The translations under genes and the position numbers were made by a program. From positions 1-64,000 of the forward strand of contig CAYJPN010000014.1 of the NCBI GenBank assembly GCA_964372115.1: a stretch of DNA of 64,000 nucleotides, given 5' to 3'. The DNA comes from CG2-30-36-16 sp964372115. Its GTDB lineage: Bacteria; Bacteroidota; Ignavibacteria; Ignavibacteriales; Ignavibacteriaceae. The first letter of the stretch is position 1. Each line of letters opens with the position of its first letter. Below the pieces are notes generated by a model that had not been told where the DNA came from, made no database searches, and worked only from the letters and a program-made list of their open reading frames with translations. Positions 1 through 8,582 of the stretch are shown here, piece by piece.

Positions 1-121
1 CTTTTCTATCTGTTTTTTCAGTTTGTGCCGCTTTTTAAGGGCTGACTATTTAGTTCGTTACTAAACTTTAAATGAAAGTAAAAAATAATTTTTAAAAAAG
101 TATTGTCAATTTGAAAATAAA

Positions 122-153
122 AAAGGGCAAGATGTAAAAACCTCTTGCCCTTT
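122..153 (-). terminator. Rho-independent terminator of the S8 protease gene
   Basis: An 11-bp perfect inverted repeat (AAAGGGCAAGA at 122-132, TCTTGCCCTTT at 143-153) lies about 50 nt past the stop codon of the minus-strand protease gene and is flanked by A/T runs on both sides. It would work best for transcripts coming from the protease gene. Confidence 0.75.
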
Positions 154-174
154 AATCTGTTTTTCATTGTATAA

Positions 175-188
175 CCGTTAGCTAACGG
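175..188. repeat. 14-bp perfect palindrome, copy 1
   Basis: CCGTTAGCTAACGG is a perfect palindrome. It sits between the stop codon and the terminator of the protease gene. An identical copy lies at 39517-39530, also in a 3' intergenic position. Its function is unknown. Confidence 0.5.
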
Positions 189-203
189 ATTGTACATATG
201 AGA

Positions 204-3200
204 CTATTTGATGAACATCATCTTCTTCGATTCAACATAATTTCCACTGCTGCCTTTGGCTCTTATCTGGTAAATGTATGTACCGGAAGTTAGCTCGGAA
301 GCATTGAATGAAATTTTGTGGTAACCGGGTTCAACTGTTCCGCTTACAAGCGTTTTTACAAGTTCGCCTATAGAGGAATAAATTGTTAAAGTTACTTCTG
401 CTTTTTCAGGGACAGAATATTCAATAACAGTAGCCGGGTTAAACGGGTTAGGATAATTCTGGGCAAGCGAATAAACTGTCGGAGCTGTAACTTCAGTTTC
501 AACTAAGTTTGTGTATTCGTATGTACCGTCCATATCAACCTGTTTTAACCTGTAGGTGTACTTGCCTACATTCATATCTTTATCAATGTAGGAGTATTGT
601 ACAGGGTCGGTAGAAGTACCCGCGCCGTTAACAAATGATACCTCGCTCCATGCTGTTTTCGATGATTTTCTTTCGATGCTAAATCCGCGGTTGTTTGTTT
701 CGGTTGCGGTTGACCAGTTTAACACAACATTATTTTGATCGGTTGATGCAGAGAATGAAGTTAACTCAACTGGTATTGCAACTATCTCCATAGCTACCGG
801 AACGGTTACTATTGCGTTTGCGGGGTCGTTGCTCGCGATGACTATATCCATACCGTAGTTTCCAAGCGGAAAATCTTCAGTATTAAATGATAACAATAAA
901 TCTGCGGATGTTCCGTTTGTTAATGTACCGCCGTTGCTGCTTGATGCAAGCCAATCCGGATCTGCCGAAAACTTGACCGCAAGATTGTTTTTTACATATG
1001 TTGCGTTATATGCAACCTGCAAACCGTCCGTACCGGTCTGGTTTTCAATACCAACTGTTGCGGAGGTTAAAGTAGCGTTCATGTCTTTATAATAGATTAT
1101 TGCTTTGCCGGAGCTGTACAAAACATACTGCCAGGTTAGAGAACCGGTAGCAGAATATTTTTGCCATTGGGTAAACTGCACAATAAATTTATTACCGTCT
1201 TGTTTGTAGTGAACAGTTCCCTGGGCTGTTCCGTCAAGGTCATCCCAGAAAGCCGAAATGAAACCGTTGGGCGCGCCTGCAGCAGGTATCTGTGCATTGG
1301 TGAACATATTAGAAGTAGGCGCAGAAAATAGTAATGGACCATTGCTGCTTAGATAAACCTGGTTTTGTATAGTACCGTAAAATTTAAAATCAAAACCGAG
1401 TTGGAACGGACCGCAATAACCTTCGTCTTTAGGATCGTAGGTTCCGGTTGGTGACCATGTTGTGGCAAGAGTTCCGGTGGCTGCAATATCATTCCACTCA
1501 TAAACAGGTCCGTTTGGTTCATCCGAATCAATCCAGCTATAACCGAATACATCCGGTCCGCCCGAGCCTTCAATACTTAAACCGCCAATGTCGGAGTCTT
1601 TATCTTTTAAACCGAAACTCGCATCCGGTTTTATGACAGGGTTCGGTACAATTTGTATATTAACTTTATCTGTAGGGAATGTACTGTTTTCCATTCTTAC
1701 AGTATAATCAAGTGTAGATGAGTTTACGGAAACGTTTGCAATATGCAGTGTATCTACGTAAATCTGATTATTTATCAATACTCTGTTTAATGCATTAGGT
1801 GTTACGGAAACCTGCGGAGCGCCGAATGTTGTACCATAAATTGGGTTAGAAATATCCGACCAGTTGGTCCACACATCTCTTACCCTAACGGCAAAATGAT
1901 ATGTAGTTGAAAAATTCAAACCGTCAACAGTAATACTTTCAATAGCGCCGGCTGTATCAGGCTGTTCGTTAAATGGAATTTCAGTGGCTGCATAAAAAGC
2001 AGTAGTATCCGTAATCGGGGTATTCGATACTCTGATGTCATAACCGGTAACACCGCCCATTGATGAGTCGAATGGAACAGTCCATGTTAGGGACAACGAA
2101 TTTGATGTTAAATCGGTTATTGCCAAATCTGTAATCGGGTCAGGCGGCGTAACATCGGGTGTACCGAGTGACAAAAATGCCGCATAAACATCTATTAAAC
2201 CCATTCCGTAAACGTTATCTTCGCCGGGTGCACCGAGGTCTTTAGCTGTATTGTAAAGAGCCATTTTTATTTGTTTACCCGTAAGGTTAGGTGCGAATGA
2301 TTTTAATAATGCAACTGCGCCAGCTACATGCGGGCTTGCCATTGAGGTTCCTGATAACAGTGAGTATCCGCCGCCCGGATAAGATGAGCGAACATTTACT
2401 CCCGGAGCTGAACCTTCAGGTTTTATTAACAGCGAGCCTGTACCTCCGCATGTTGAAGGACCACGGCTTGAAAAACTTGCAGCCGGGTTTGTGCTTCCGC
2501 CAAGGTATGAGGCGCCATCAATTGCGGCGGTCGACCAAATTGTAACTTCGTCGGTATTAATATTTTTCGGCGATGTAATTGTCGATGTACCCGGACCGCT
2601 GTTTCCGGCTGAGAAAACTACACCTATACCGGCGGCTTCAACTGCATCCATTGTTGTTTTATAAATACTGGTGCATTCATTGGAAACATTAGGATCGTAC
2701 CAGCTATTGTTTATTGAAGCGGGCATGTCAGATGTTGTGTTCGGGTCGCCATCCGGGTTTATTGACCACTGGAAAGCCGCAACCGAATTTGAGGTGTGAG
2801 GACTTGAGCAAATGGTTTTTGCCGCAATCCATTCTGCATCAGGGGCAACACCTACGGTGTCTCCTGCCAGTGATCTGCCGGTCATCGTGCCCATTGTATG
2901 TGTTCCGTGTCCGTCGCAATCACTCGGAGTTGTTGTTCCGGCTGGGTCAAACCATGCCTGGGCGGCAGGCACATGAAGTCCACGATATTTATAACTAAGC
3001 GCCGGGTGCGTCGGGTCAACACCTGTGTCAATATCCATAACAATCTGCCCTTGACCGGTTATACCGGCAGCCCAAAGTTTTGGAGCGTTAATAATTTTTA
3101 ACCCGGCTTCACTTCCAAGTATGCTTTCCGATTTCTGGAACGATACAGGTTTGTCATATTCTAAAAGTGCATCCAAATCCATCGAACCAACATCGGTGCG

Positions 3201-3584
3201 AGTCATTAAACTTTTTACGATGGATGATTTACATTCAACCATAAACATATTGGCAATCCAATAGGATTCGTAACTATAAACTTCACGACTTTCGATGTTA
3301 TTCTCAAAATACGCAATCATATCCGGTTGTGTAGCATTAGCTTTATTTTGAAGAGCTGTAATTACTTCGTAAGCTCTTCTTTTAAGTGTAGCATTTTCTC
3401 TGTATAAACGCGCATCCAATGATTCAATATCAACCTGGTCGTTCATAAAAACAAGAACGCGGAGATAATCATTCGGACTGCTGTTGCGCATAACGTTTTG
3501 TAAACGTGTGCTAACTTCGGGTTGTGCCTGTAGCACTGAAGATAGGAGAAGCAGGAAAACAAAAAATGTAACTATCTTTTTCAA
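204..3584 (-). CDS. T9SS-sorted subtilisin-like (S8) serine protease
   Basis: This is a secreted endopeptidase of the subtilase family, 1126 aa. A signal peptide (about residues 1-20) leads into a propeptide-like region. The catalytic triad is visible: Asp in VMDIDTGVD (about 184), His in GHGTHTMG (about 226) and Ser in SGTSMASPHVAG (about 414). A fibronectin type III domain (about 480-590) and a beta-sandwich with a nidogen-like segment follow. The C-terminus has the T9SS sorting domain with NYPNPFNP and a KKMMFIK-type end. Export across the outer membrane by T9SS is therefore expected. The start is TTG (3582-3584), with an AAAGGAGC ribosome site about 8 nt upstream. The gene is monocistronic: a terminator follows it and a tandem repeat lies upstream. 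The subtilase assignment is firm; the substrate is unknown. Confidence 0.93.
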   Translation of the reverse strand: MKKIVTFFVFLLLLSSVLQAQPEVSTRLQNVMRNSSPNDYLRVLVFMNDQVDIESLDARLYRENATLKRRAYEVITALQNKANATQPDMIAYFENNIESREVYSYESYWIANMFMVECKSSIVKSLMTRTDVGSMDLDALLEYDKPVSFQKSESILGSEAGLKIINAPKLWAAGITGQGQIVMDIDTGVDPTHPALSYKYRGLHVPAAQAWFDPAGTTTPSDCDGHGTHTMGTMTGRSLAGDTVGVAPDAEWIAAKTICSSPHTSNSVAAFQWSINPDGDPNTTSDMPASINNSWYDPNVSNECTSIYKTTMDAVEAAGIGVVFSAGNSGPGTSTITSPKNINTDEVTIWSTAAIDGASYLGGSTNPAASFSSRGPSTCGGTGSLLIKPEGSAPGVNVRSSYPGGGYSLLSGTSMASPHVAGAVALLKSFAPNLTGKQIKMALYNTAKDLGAPGEDNVYGMGLIDVYAAFLSLGTPDVTPPDPITDLAITDLTSNSLSLTWTVPFDSSMGGVTGYDIRVSNTPITDTTAFYAATEIPFNEQPDTAGAIESITVDGLNFSTTYHFAVRVRDVWTNWSDISNPIYGTTFGAPQVSVTPNALNRVLINNQIYVDTLHIANVSVNSSTLDYTVRMENSTFPTDKVNIQIVPNPVIKPDASFGLKDKDSDIGGLSIEGSGGPDVFGYSWIDSDEPNGPVYEWNDIAATGTLATTWSPTGTYDPKDEGYCGPFQLGFDFKFYGTIQNQVYLSSNGPLLFSAPTSNMFTNAQIPAAGAPNGFISAFWDDLDGTAQGTVHYKQDGNKFIVQFTQWQKYSATGSLTWQYVLYSSGKAIIYYKDMNATLTSATVGIENQTGTDGLQVAYNATYVKNNLAVKFSADPDWLASSSNGGTLTNGTSADLLLSFNTEDFPLGNYGMDIVIASNDPANAIVTVPVAMEIVAIPVELTSFSASTDQNNVVLNWSTATETNNRGFSIERKSSKTAWSEVSFVNGAGTSTDPVQYSYIDKDMNVGKYTYRLKQVDMDGTYEYTNLVETEVTAPTVYSLAQNYPNPFNPATVIEYSVPEKAEVTLTIYSSIGELVKTLVSGTVEPGYHKISFNASELTSGTYIYQIRAKGSSGNYVESKKMMFIK

Positions 3585-3678
3585 GTAATAGCTCCTTTTA
3601 TTTATTGATGAATATTTAATGGAAAATGATGAAACAAATTAGGAATAAATGATAATTATGGCAACTCCTTGGAAAGGG

Positions 3679-3790
3679 AATTATGAATTATGAATTATGA
3701 ATTATGATTTATGAATTGTGATTTATGATTTATGAATTGTGATTTATGATTTATGATTGTTGATTTATGATTGGCGATTTATGATTTATT
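3679..3790. repeat. Heptanucleotide tandem repeat (about 16 units)
   Basis: Sixteen 7-nt units run without a break: four AATTATG, then a mix of ATTTATG, AATTGTG, ATTGTTG and ATTGGCG. The period is exactly 7. It lies between the divergent protease and pyr genes and has no coding capacity. The rest of 3585-3954 shows no gene. Other 7-nt-period tracts of different sequence occur elsewhere in the window. Confidence 0.85.
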
Positions 3791-3954
3791 GATTGACAGC
3801 TTATTCGGTTTAACTCCAAAATCATTTGAAAATAGTCCGTAATTAAAATTATTATTGCGATGGCGGTAATTTTTACCACAAATAAAATTCGTTTCGACTT
3901 TACTTTTATTCATTCACAGTATAAATTAGCAGCCAAATAATTATCTATTATTAA

Positions 3955-3985
3955 CCTTTAACCCCATACAGTGAGATGGAAAAGG
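3955..3985 (+). promoter_or_regulatory. Candidate PyrR-binding hairpin in the pyr leader
   Basis: The leader can fold into a lower stem CCTTT/AAAGG (3955-3959 with 3981-3985), a 5' internal bulge, an upper stem CCAT/ATGG (3964-3967 with 3976-3979) and a loop containing CAGTGA (3969-3974). That loop fits the CNGNGA hexaloop of the known PyrR-binding RNA, and the bulged two-stem architecture also matches. One departure is an A-G apposition directly under the hexaloop, where the consensus has a pair. The first gene downstream is pyrR itself, as expected for autoregulation by uridine nucleotides. Confidence 0.55.
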
Positions 3986-4021
3986 ATTCAATTTTGGAAA
4001 TATCAATTTAATAGAAAGGAA

Positions 4022-4054
4022 CCTCCAAGGAATTTTTTCCGCGGGGGATTTTTT
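4022..4054 (+). terminator. Attenuator terminator just before pyrR
   Basis: CCTCC (4022-4026) can pair with GGGGG (4043-4047), enclosing an inner GGAA/TTCC hairpin (4029-4032 with 4037-4040). The stem is followed by ATTTTTT. GGAAAA (3978-3983), the 3' arm of the candidate PyrR hairpin, can alternatively pair with TTTTCC (4035-4040), giving an antiterminator. The GGGGG arm is also the only plausible ribosome site for pyrR, so the hairpin could also block translation. Confidence 0.5.
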
Positions 4055-4058
4055 GTAT

Positions 4059-4604
4059 ATGGACGTAAAAGCAAAATTAATCGACGAAAACGGGCTTCAG
4101 CGCATTATAACTAGAATGTCGCATGAAATACTCGAAAGAAATAAAGGCTCAAAAAACCTTATTCTTATGGGTATGCGTACCCGCGGCGAGTACCTCGCAA
4201 AACGCATTTTTGATAAAATAAAAGAAATCGAAAATATCGAACTTCCTCTCGGTATTTTGGATGTTACTCTTTACCGTGACGATTTTAGAACCCGGCTTAA
4301 ACAGCCCGAAGTATCAGTTTCAAATATTACTTTTGATGTAACTGATAAACACATCATACTAATTGACGATGTGCTTTATACCGGTCGTACAGTCCGGTCG
4401 GCTCTTGATGCATTAATGGATCTCGGCAGACCAAGCACAATTCAGCTTTGCGTGCTTGTCGATAGGGGTCACCGCGAACTCCCCATACGTGCCGATTATG
4501 TCGGGAAAAATATACCAACTTCAATAAATGAAGAAGTAAAAGTTAAATTAGTTGAACACGACGGCGAAGATGCCGTTTATTTAATCGATACAAAAGATCA
4601 ATAA
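4059..4604 (+). CDS. pyrR: PyrR: pyr attenuation protein / uracil phosphoribosyltransferase
   Basis: PyrR binds pyr mRNA in response to UMP/UTP and often retains UPRTase activity. The protein is 181 aa, the usual family size. The PRPP-binding motif is clear (IILIDDVLYTGRT, about residues 97-109), as are the arginine-rich MRTRG segment near residue 42 and the VDRGHRELP segment. The ATG at 4059 matches the normal family N-terminus (MDVKAKLI); a TTG at 4053 in the same frame is the alternative. It leads a pyrR-pyrB-pyrC operon with a 16-nt gap to pyrB. A candidate PyrR-binding hairpin and terminator lie immediately upstream, which supports a regulatory role rather than simple salvage. Confidence 0.95.
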   Translation: MDVKAKLIDENGLQRIITRMSHEILERNKGSKNLILMGMRTRGEYLAKRIFDKIKEIENIELPLGILDVTLYRDDFRTRLKQPEVSVSNITFDVTDKHIILIDDVLYTGRTVRSALDALMDLGRPSTIQLCVLVDRGHRELPIRADYVGKNIPTSINEEVKVKLVEHDGEDAVYLIDTKDQ

Positions 4605-4620
4605 CTGAAAGAAATTTATT

Positions 4621-5541
4621 ATGCCTTTATTAAACAGACATTTGTTAGGACTACAGGGCGTTCCAAAAGAAGATATTCAACTGATACTCGATACCGCGAC
4701 AACATTCCGCGAAGTACTTGAACGCCAGGTAAAAAAAGTCCCAACCCTACAGGGCAAAACCATTGTAAACTTATTTTATGAAAACTCAACAAGAACTAGA
4801 ATTTCATTCGAGCTTGCGCAAAAACGGCTTTCGGCAGACTCGGTTAATTTTGCGGTTTCTACGAGCAGTGTAAGCAAAGGAGAAACATTCAAAGATACAA
4901 TTCGCAATATTGAAGCTATGAAAGTTGATATGGTTGTGGTTCGCCACGCCGCTGCCGGAACCCCGCTTTACCTTACAAAACTTTGTGATGCGAATATTAT
5001 TAACGCCGGCGACGGTACGCATGAACATCCGACGCAAGCGCTCCTCGATATGTACTCGATCAGGGAAAAACTCGGAAAGCTTAACGGTTTAAAAGTTTGT
5101 ATCGTCGGCGATATTGCTCACAGCCGTGTTGCGCTTTCAAATATATTCGGTTTAAAAACAATGGGCGCTGATGTATCTGTTTGCGGTCCCTCGACAATGA
5201 TACCGAGATACATTGAAGAACTCGGGGTAAAAGTTATTTACAACATCGATGAAGCTATACAGGAAAACGACGTGCTGAATGTGCTGCGCATTCAACTCGA
5301 AAGAAAAGTGCGGGAGTATTTCCCTTCTATCAGAGAATATTCAAACTACTTCGGAATTACGGAAGAACGATTGGAAAAAAACGGGAAAGATGTGCTGATA
5401 CTTCATCCTGGTCCAATAAACCGGGGAGTGGAAATATCATCCGAAGTTGCTGACGGTAATAAGCAGATAATACTACAGCAGGTTACCAATGGTGTCGCCA
5501 TACGCATGGCAGTACTTTATTTACTCGGTACAATGAATTAA
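4621..5541 (+). CDS. pyrB: Aspartate carbamoyltransferase catalytic chain
   Basis: The enzyme condenses carbamoyl phosphate with aspartate in the committed step of pyrimidine synthesis. It is 306 aa, full length for the catalytic chain. The carbamoyl-phosphate motif STRTR (about residue 55), HPTQALLD (about 138) and HPGPINRGVE near the C-terminus are all present. It starts at ATG 4621, 16 nt after pyrR, and pyrC follows 16 nt after its stop. No pyrI regulatory chain is next to it, so control is probably transcriptional through PyrR. Confidence 0.97.
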   Translation: MPLLNRHLLGLQGVPKEDIQLILDTATTFREVLERQVKKVPTLQGKTIVNLFYENSTRTRISFELAQKRLSADSVNFAVSTSSVSKGETFKDTIRNIEAMKVDMVVVRHAAAGTPLYLTKLCDANIINAGDGTHEHPTQALLDMYSIREKLGKLNGLKVCIVGDIAHSRVALSNIFGLKTMGADVSVCGPSTMIPRYIEELGVKVIYNIDEAIQENDVLNVLRIQLERKVREYFPSIREYSNYFGITEERLEKNGKDVLILHPGPINRGVEISSEVADGNKQIILQQVTNGVAIRMAVLYLLGTMN

Positions 5542-5557
5542 GAAAAGGAATTTGAAG

Positions 5558-6850
5558 ATGAAAGTAGTACTAAAAAATTTAAAGCTTGTTCATCCCCTGC
5601 AAAAGTTTGATGAAGACCAAAAAGATATTTTAATTATTGATGGAATAATTGAAAAAGTTGGAGCCTTAACTAAAGCCGAAACCGATGGGGCAAAAGAATA
5701 TGATTTGACCGGAAAGATTGCCGCCCCCGGGTTTTTCGATATGCATGTCCACTTGCGTGAACCCGGCAGAGAAGACGAAGAAACAGTTGTTACCGGTTGC
5801 AACGCCTCGGCTGCCGGCGGTTTTACCGGTATTGCGTGTATGCCGAACACGGAACCGACTGTAGATTCCGCCGAAGTTATTGAACTTATAAAGAAAAAAG
5901 CAAAAGGTCATCTTGTGGATGTTTACCCGGTTGCCGCTGCAACGGTTAACCGTAAAGGTGAAGTGATATCTCCTATGGCGGAACTTTATGAAGCGGGCGC
6001 AGTAGGTTTTTCGGATGATGGCGCCGCTATAAAAACAGCCGCAATTCTCAAACGCGCACTTGAATATTCCAAAATGTACAACTTACCTATCATCGAACAC
6101 TGCGAGGATGAATCGTTAGCCGGCGGAGTGATGAATGAAGGTGTAAATTCCACTTTCCTTGGTCTGCCCCCGATCCCATCGGTTGCCGAGGATTTAATTG
6201 TAATGCGCGATATTATGCTGGCGGAATATACCGGCGGTAAAGTTCATATAGCCCACATCAGTACAAAAGGTGCGGTTGAACAGGTTCGACTTGCAAAACA
6301 AAAGGGGTTAAATGTTACTGCAGAGGTAACGCCGCATCATTTTTCTCTTACAGATGACGCACTTAAAACTTATAATACAAATTATAAAATGAATCCGCCG
6401 CTTCGTACAAAAGAAGATATTGATGCAGTTCTGGAAGGATTAAAAGACGGCACAATTGATTGTATCGCCAGCGATCATGCTCCCCACTCGCTCGAAGAAA
6501 AAGAAGCCGAGTTTGAATACGCGCCAAACGGAATTTTGGGTCTCGAAACACAGGTTGGTCTTGCTTTAACCGAACTTTACCATAAAAAAGTTTTATCACT
6601 TGAGCAGTTAATTGAAAAATTTGCAGTTAACCCGAGAAAAATTCTGAACCAAAAAATCCCCTTGTTCAGTAAAGGTGATGAAGCAAATATTACTGTGCTT
6701 GATATTGACGAGATTTGGACTGTCGACATAAGCAAATTTAAAAGTAAATCAAAAAACTCTCCATTCGACAAACGTCTGTTAACTGGCAAAGCCACTGCAG
6801 TTGTTAATAATAGAAAGATGTTTTACAAAAATGAGATGATCGAGATTTGA
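5558..6850 (+). CDS. pyrC: Dihydroorotase
   Basis: A zinc amidohydrolase that cyclises carbamoyl-aspartate to dihydroorotate; 430 aa, the type I length. It has the metal-binding DMHVHLREPG motif (about residues 60-69) and the DHAPH motif near residue 305. The ATG at 5558 is preceded by AAAAGGAA about 7 nt upstream and is preferred over an in-frame TTG at 5552. It is the last clear gene of the pyr operon. The stop codon overlaps the TTG of a 28-codon frame (6847-6933) of doubtful significance. Confidence 0.96.
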   Translation: MKVVLKNLKLVHPLQKFDEDQKDILIIDGIIEKVGALTKAETDGAKEYDLTGKIAAPGFFDMHVHLREPGREDEETVVTGCNASAAGGFTGIACMPNTEPTVDSAEVIELIKKKAKGHLVDVYPVAAATVNRKGEVISPMAELYEAGAVGFSDDGAAIKTAAILKRALEYSKMYNLPIIEHCEDESLAGGVMNEGVNSTFLGLPPIPSVAEDLIVMRDIMLAEYTGGKVHIAHISTKGAVEQVRLAKQKGLNVTAEVTPHHFSLTDDALKTYNTNYKMNPPLRTKEDIDAVLEGLKDGTIDCIASDHAPHSLEEKEAEFEYAPNGILGLETQVGLALTELYHKKVLSLEQLIEKFAVNPRKILNQKIPLFSKGDEANITVLDIDEIWTVDISKFKSKSKNSPFDKRLLTGKATAVVNNRKMFYKNEMIEI

Positions 6851-6909
6851 AAGATTTAAGTTTAAGGGGTTTTTCAGAAGAATTAAAGCAAATCAATCTT
6901 GAAGATTAT

Positions 6910-6931
6910 ATCCCGGTGTTAATCCCGGGAT
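6910..6931 (+). terminator. Inverted repeat after pyrC (possible terminator)
   Basis: A perfect 7-bp dyad (ATCCCGG at 6910-6916, CCGGGAT at 6925-6931) lies 60 nt after pyrC. There is no clean T-tract, only TAATATTCTAAAA, so termination is uncertain. The rest of the gap to 7221 contains no recognisable gene. Confidence 0.35.
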
Positions 6932-7221
6932 AATATTCTAAAAAATTTGCTCTCCGGCTTTTAAGGAACGGAAAATATACATTTCCTATCTCACCTTTCC
7001 CTTTTCCCTAAAATAGCCAATGATTAAGTTAATTAAAGGATGACCTTGGGTTTTTAAGAAGAGAAGAAAGAGTAAGCATAAGAGGCAATTTAGTATATAC
7101 CGGTTGTCCATCATTTAGGACACTTAAACGTAAAAAAGATTAGTTATACACTTAAAACAAGAATATTTTGTGGCATTCCATTTGCGAAACTAAATACGAA
7201 CTTAAAATTGAAGGTGATGTC

Positions 7222-8067
7222 ATGAAAAAGAAAATATTATTATTCGCCACATTAACAGCGGCAGCATTTTTATTATCAGCCTGCCAGATTAATGACCCCA
7301 ATAGGTATTATGTTGATAATACCGCTCCAGCGCCTCCGGAAGGTGTTGTGGTTTATAACGGTGATAACCGCGCAGATATTGCATGGCTCCATAACCGGGA
7401 GGATGACGTTTCCGGTTATAATGTTTATTACAGTTATTCTTATGATGGAAGATATACATTAATAGGCTCAACAGGCGATAACTATTTTATTGATTACGAC
7501 GCACAAAACGGTGTAGAAATTTATTATGCTGTTGCCGCCTACGATTATAACGGGAACGAAAGCGAATTAAGTTACGATGTAGCATATGCTATCCCCCGCC
7601 CGGAAGGTTTTAACGCGTCAATATTCGATTATATAAATTATCCTAATACAGCGGGTTATTCCTTTACAACTTACACCGCTGTCTTTTATAAAGACGCTGA
7701 CTTTTTCTTTGAGAATTATCAGGGACAATATTACCTTGATGTTTGGGATGATACTGATATCCAGGATATGGGTGCAACAACAGACATCTATGATATACCT
7801 TATGCCCCTGAAACCGGTTGGTCATCTACAAAAGATGAAAGAGCAATTGTCGGACATACATATGTAATCTGGACATACGACAATCATTTTGCGAAGATTA
7901 GAGTAAAAAATATTACGCGCGACAGAATTGTTTTTGACTGGGCTTTTCAGTTAGTCCCCGGCAACACAATGTTAAAACCGAAAGCTAAAAGCGGAACCCG
8001 TAATACATCGGATAAGGTGATGATTGAAAGAAGAGCGAATAGAGTAAAATTAGAAATTGCCAAGTAA
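7222..8067 (+). CDS. Lipoprotein with fibronectin type III-like domain
   Basis: A predicted lipoprotein of 281 aa. The signal ends in a lipobox (FLLSAC, about residues 14-19). It is followed by an FN3-like fold (PPEGVVVYNGDNRADIAW to about residue 115) and a C-terminal domain of about 150 aa that I do not recognise, rich in Tyr and Asp. The ATG at 7222 directly starts the signal peptide (MKKKILLF) and has a purine-rich GAAGGTGAT upstream. Earlier in-frame starts would add 18 residues before the signal and are unlikely. It is followed by a DUF4783-like gene. A role in the envelope is inferred from the lipobox only. Confidence 0.75.
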   Translation: MKKKILLFATLTAAAFLLSACQINDPNRYYVDNTAPAPPEGVVVYNGDNRADIAWLHNREDDVSGYNVYYSYSYDGRYTLIGSTGDNYFIDYDAQNGVEIYYAVAAYDYNGNESELSYDVAYAIPRPEGFNASIFDYINYPNTAGYSFTTYTAVFYKDADFFFENYQGQYYLDVWDDTDIQDMGATTDIYDIPYAPETGWSSTKDERAIVGHTYVIWTYDNHFAKIRVKNITRDRIVFDWAFQLVPGNTMLKPKAKSGTRNTSDKVMIERRANRVKLEIAK

Positions 8068-8120
8068 AAGTGTTCTTTTGGTTTTACACCAATTTATTGA
8101 TTAAATTTAGGCTAAAGATA

Positions 8121-8582
8121 ATGATGATAATTAAACAAAATATGGCGTTAATCATATTAATCTTTAGCCTTTTTAGTTTTAAGGCTTCACCGCAAAATAC
8201 CAACTTTTTAGAAAAACAAGGTACAGATAAAACGATAAATCCGGCAGTAAACAAAATCTTTTCAGAAATCGAAACCGCATTTTCTTTAGGGAATGTTTCT
8301 ACGCTGTCTGAGTACCTTGGACCTCAAACATATTTTAGTCTGTCAAACGGCATTAACGGATATTACAGTACAAATCAGGCTTTTTATGTTTTAGAAGATT
8401 TTTTTAAGATTTACAAAATTGTTGCATTTAAGTTTAATAATATACAATCGGGTGGCAATAATCCTTATGCTACCGGGGAATATGTTTTTGAATTAAAAGG
8501 CAAAAGGGAAACAGCCAAGGTTTATATTTCGCTTAAACCCGCTGGCAATAGCTGGAAAATAACACAAATTACTATTAATTGA
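8121..8582 (+). CDS. Secreted DUF4783-like protein
   Basis: A small exported protein, about 153 aa. It has a hydrophobic signal (IILIFSLFSFKASPQ) and then a single alpha+beta domain resembling the NTF2-like fold of DUF4783 (FSEIETAFSLGNVSTLSEYL, with later VYISLKPAGNSWKITQITIN). These proteins are known from Bacteroidetes and relatives and have no assigned reaction. I chose ATG 8121, which begins MMIIKQN just before the signal; a GTG at 8070 would add 17 residues. Its stop overlaps the start of the histidine kinase by 1 nt (TGATG), so the two are probably translationally coupled. The family match is from memory of its pattern. Confidence 0.6.
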   Translation: MMIIKQNMALIILIFSLFSFKASPQNTNFLEKQGTDKTINPAVNKIFSEIETAFSLGNVSTLSEYLGPQTYFSLSNGINGYYSTNQAFYVLEDFFKIYKIVAFKFNNIQSGGNNPYATGEYVFELKGKRETAKVYISLKPAGNSWKITQITIN

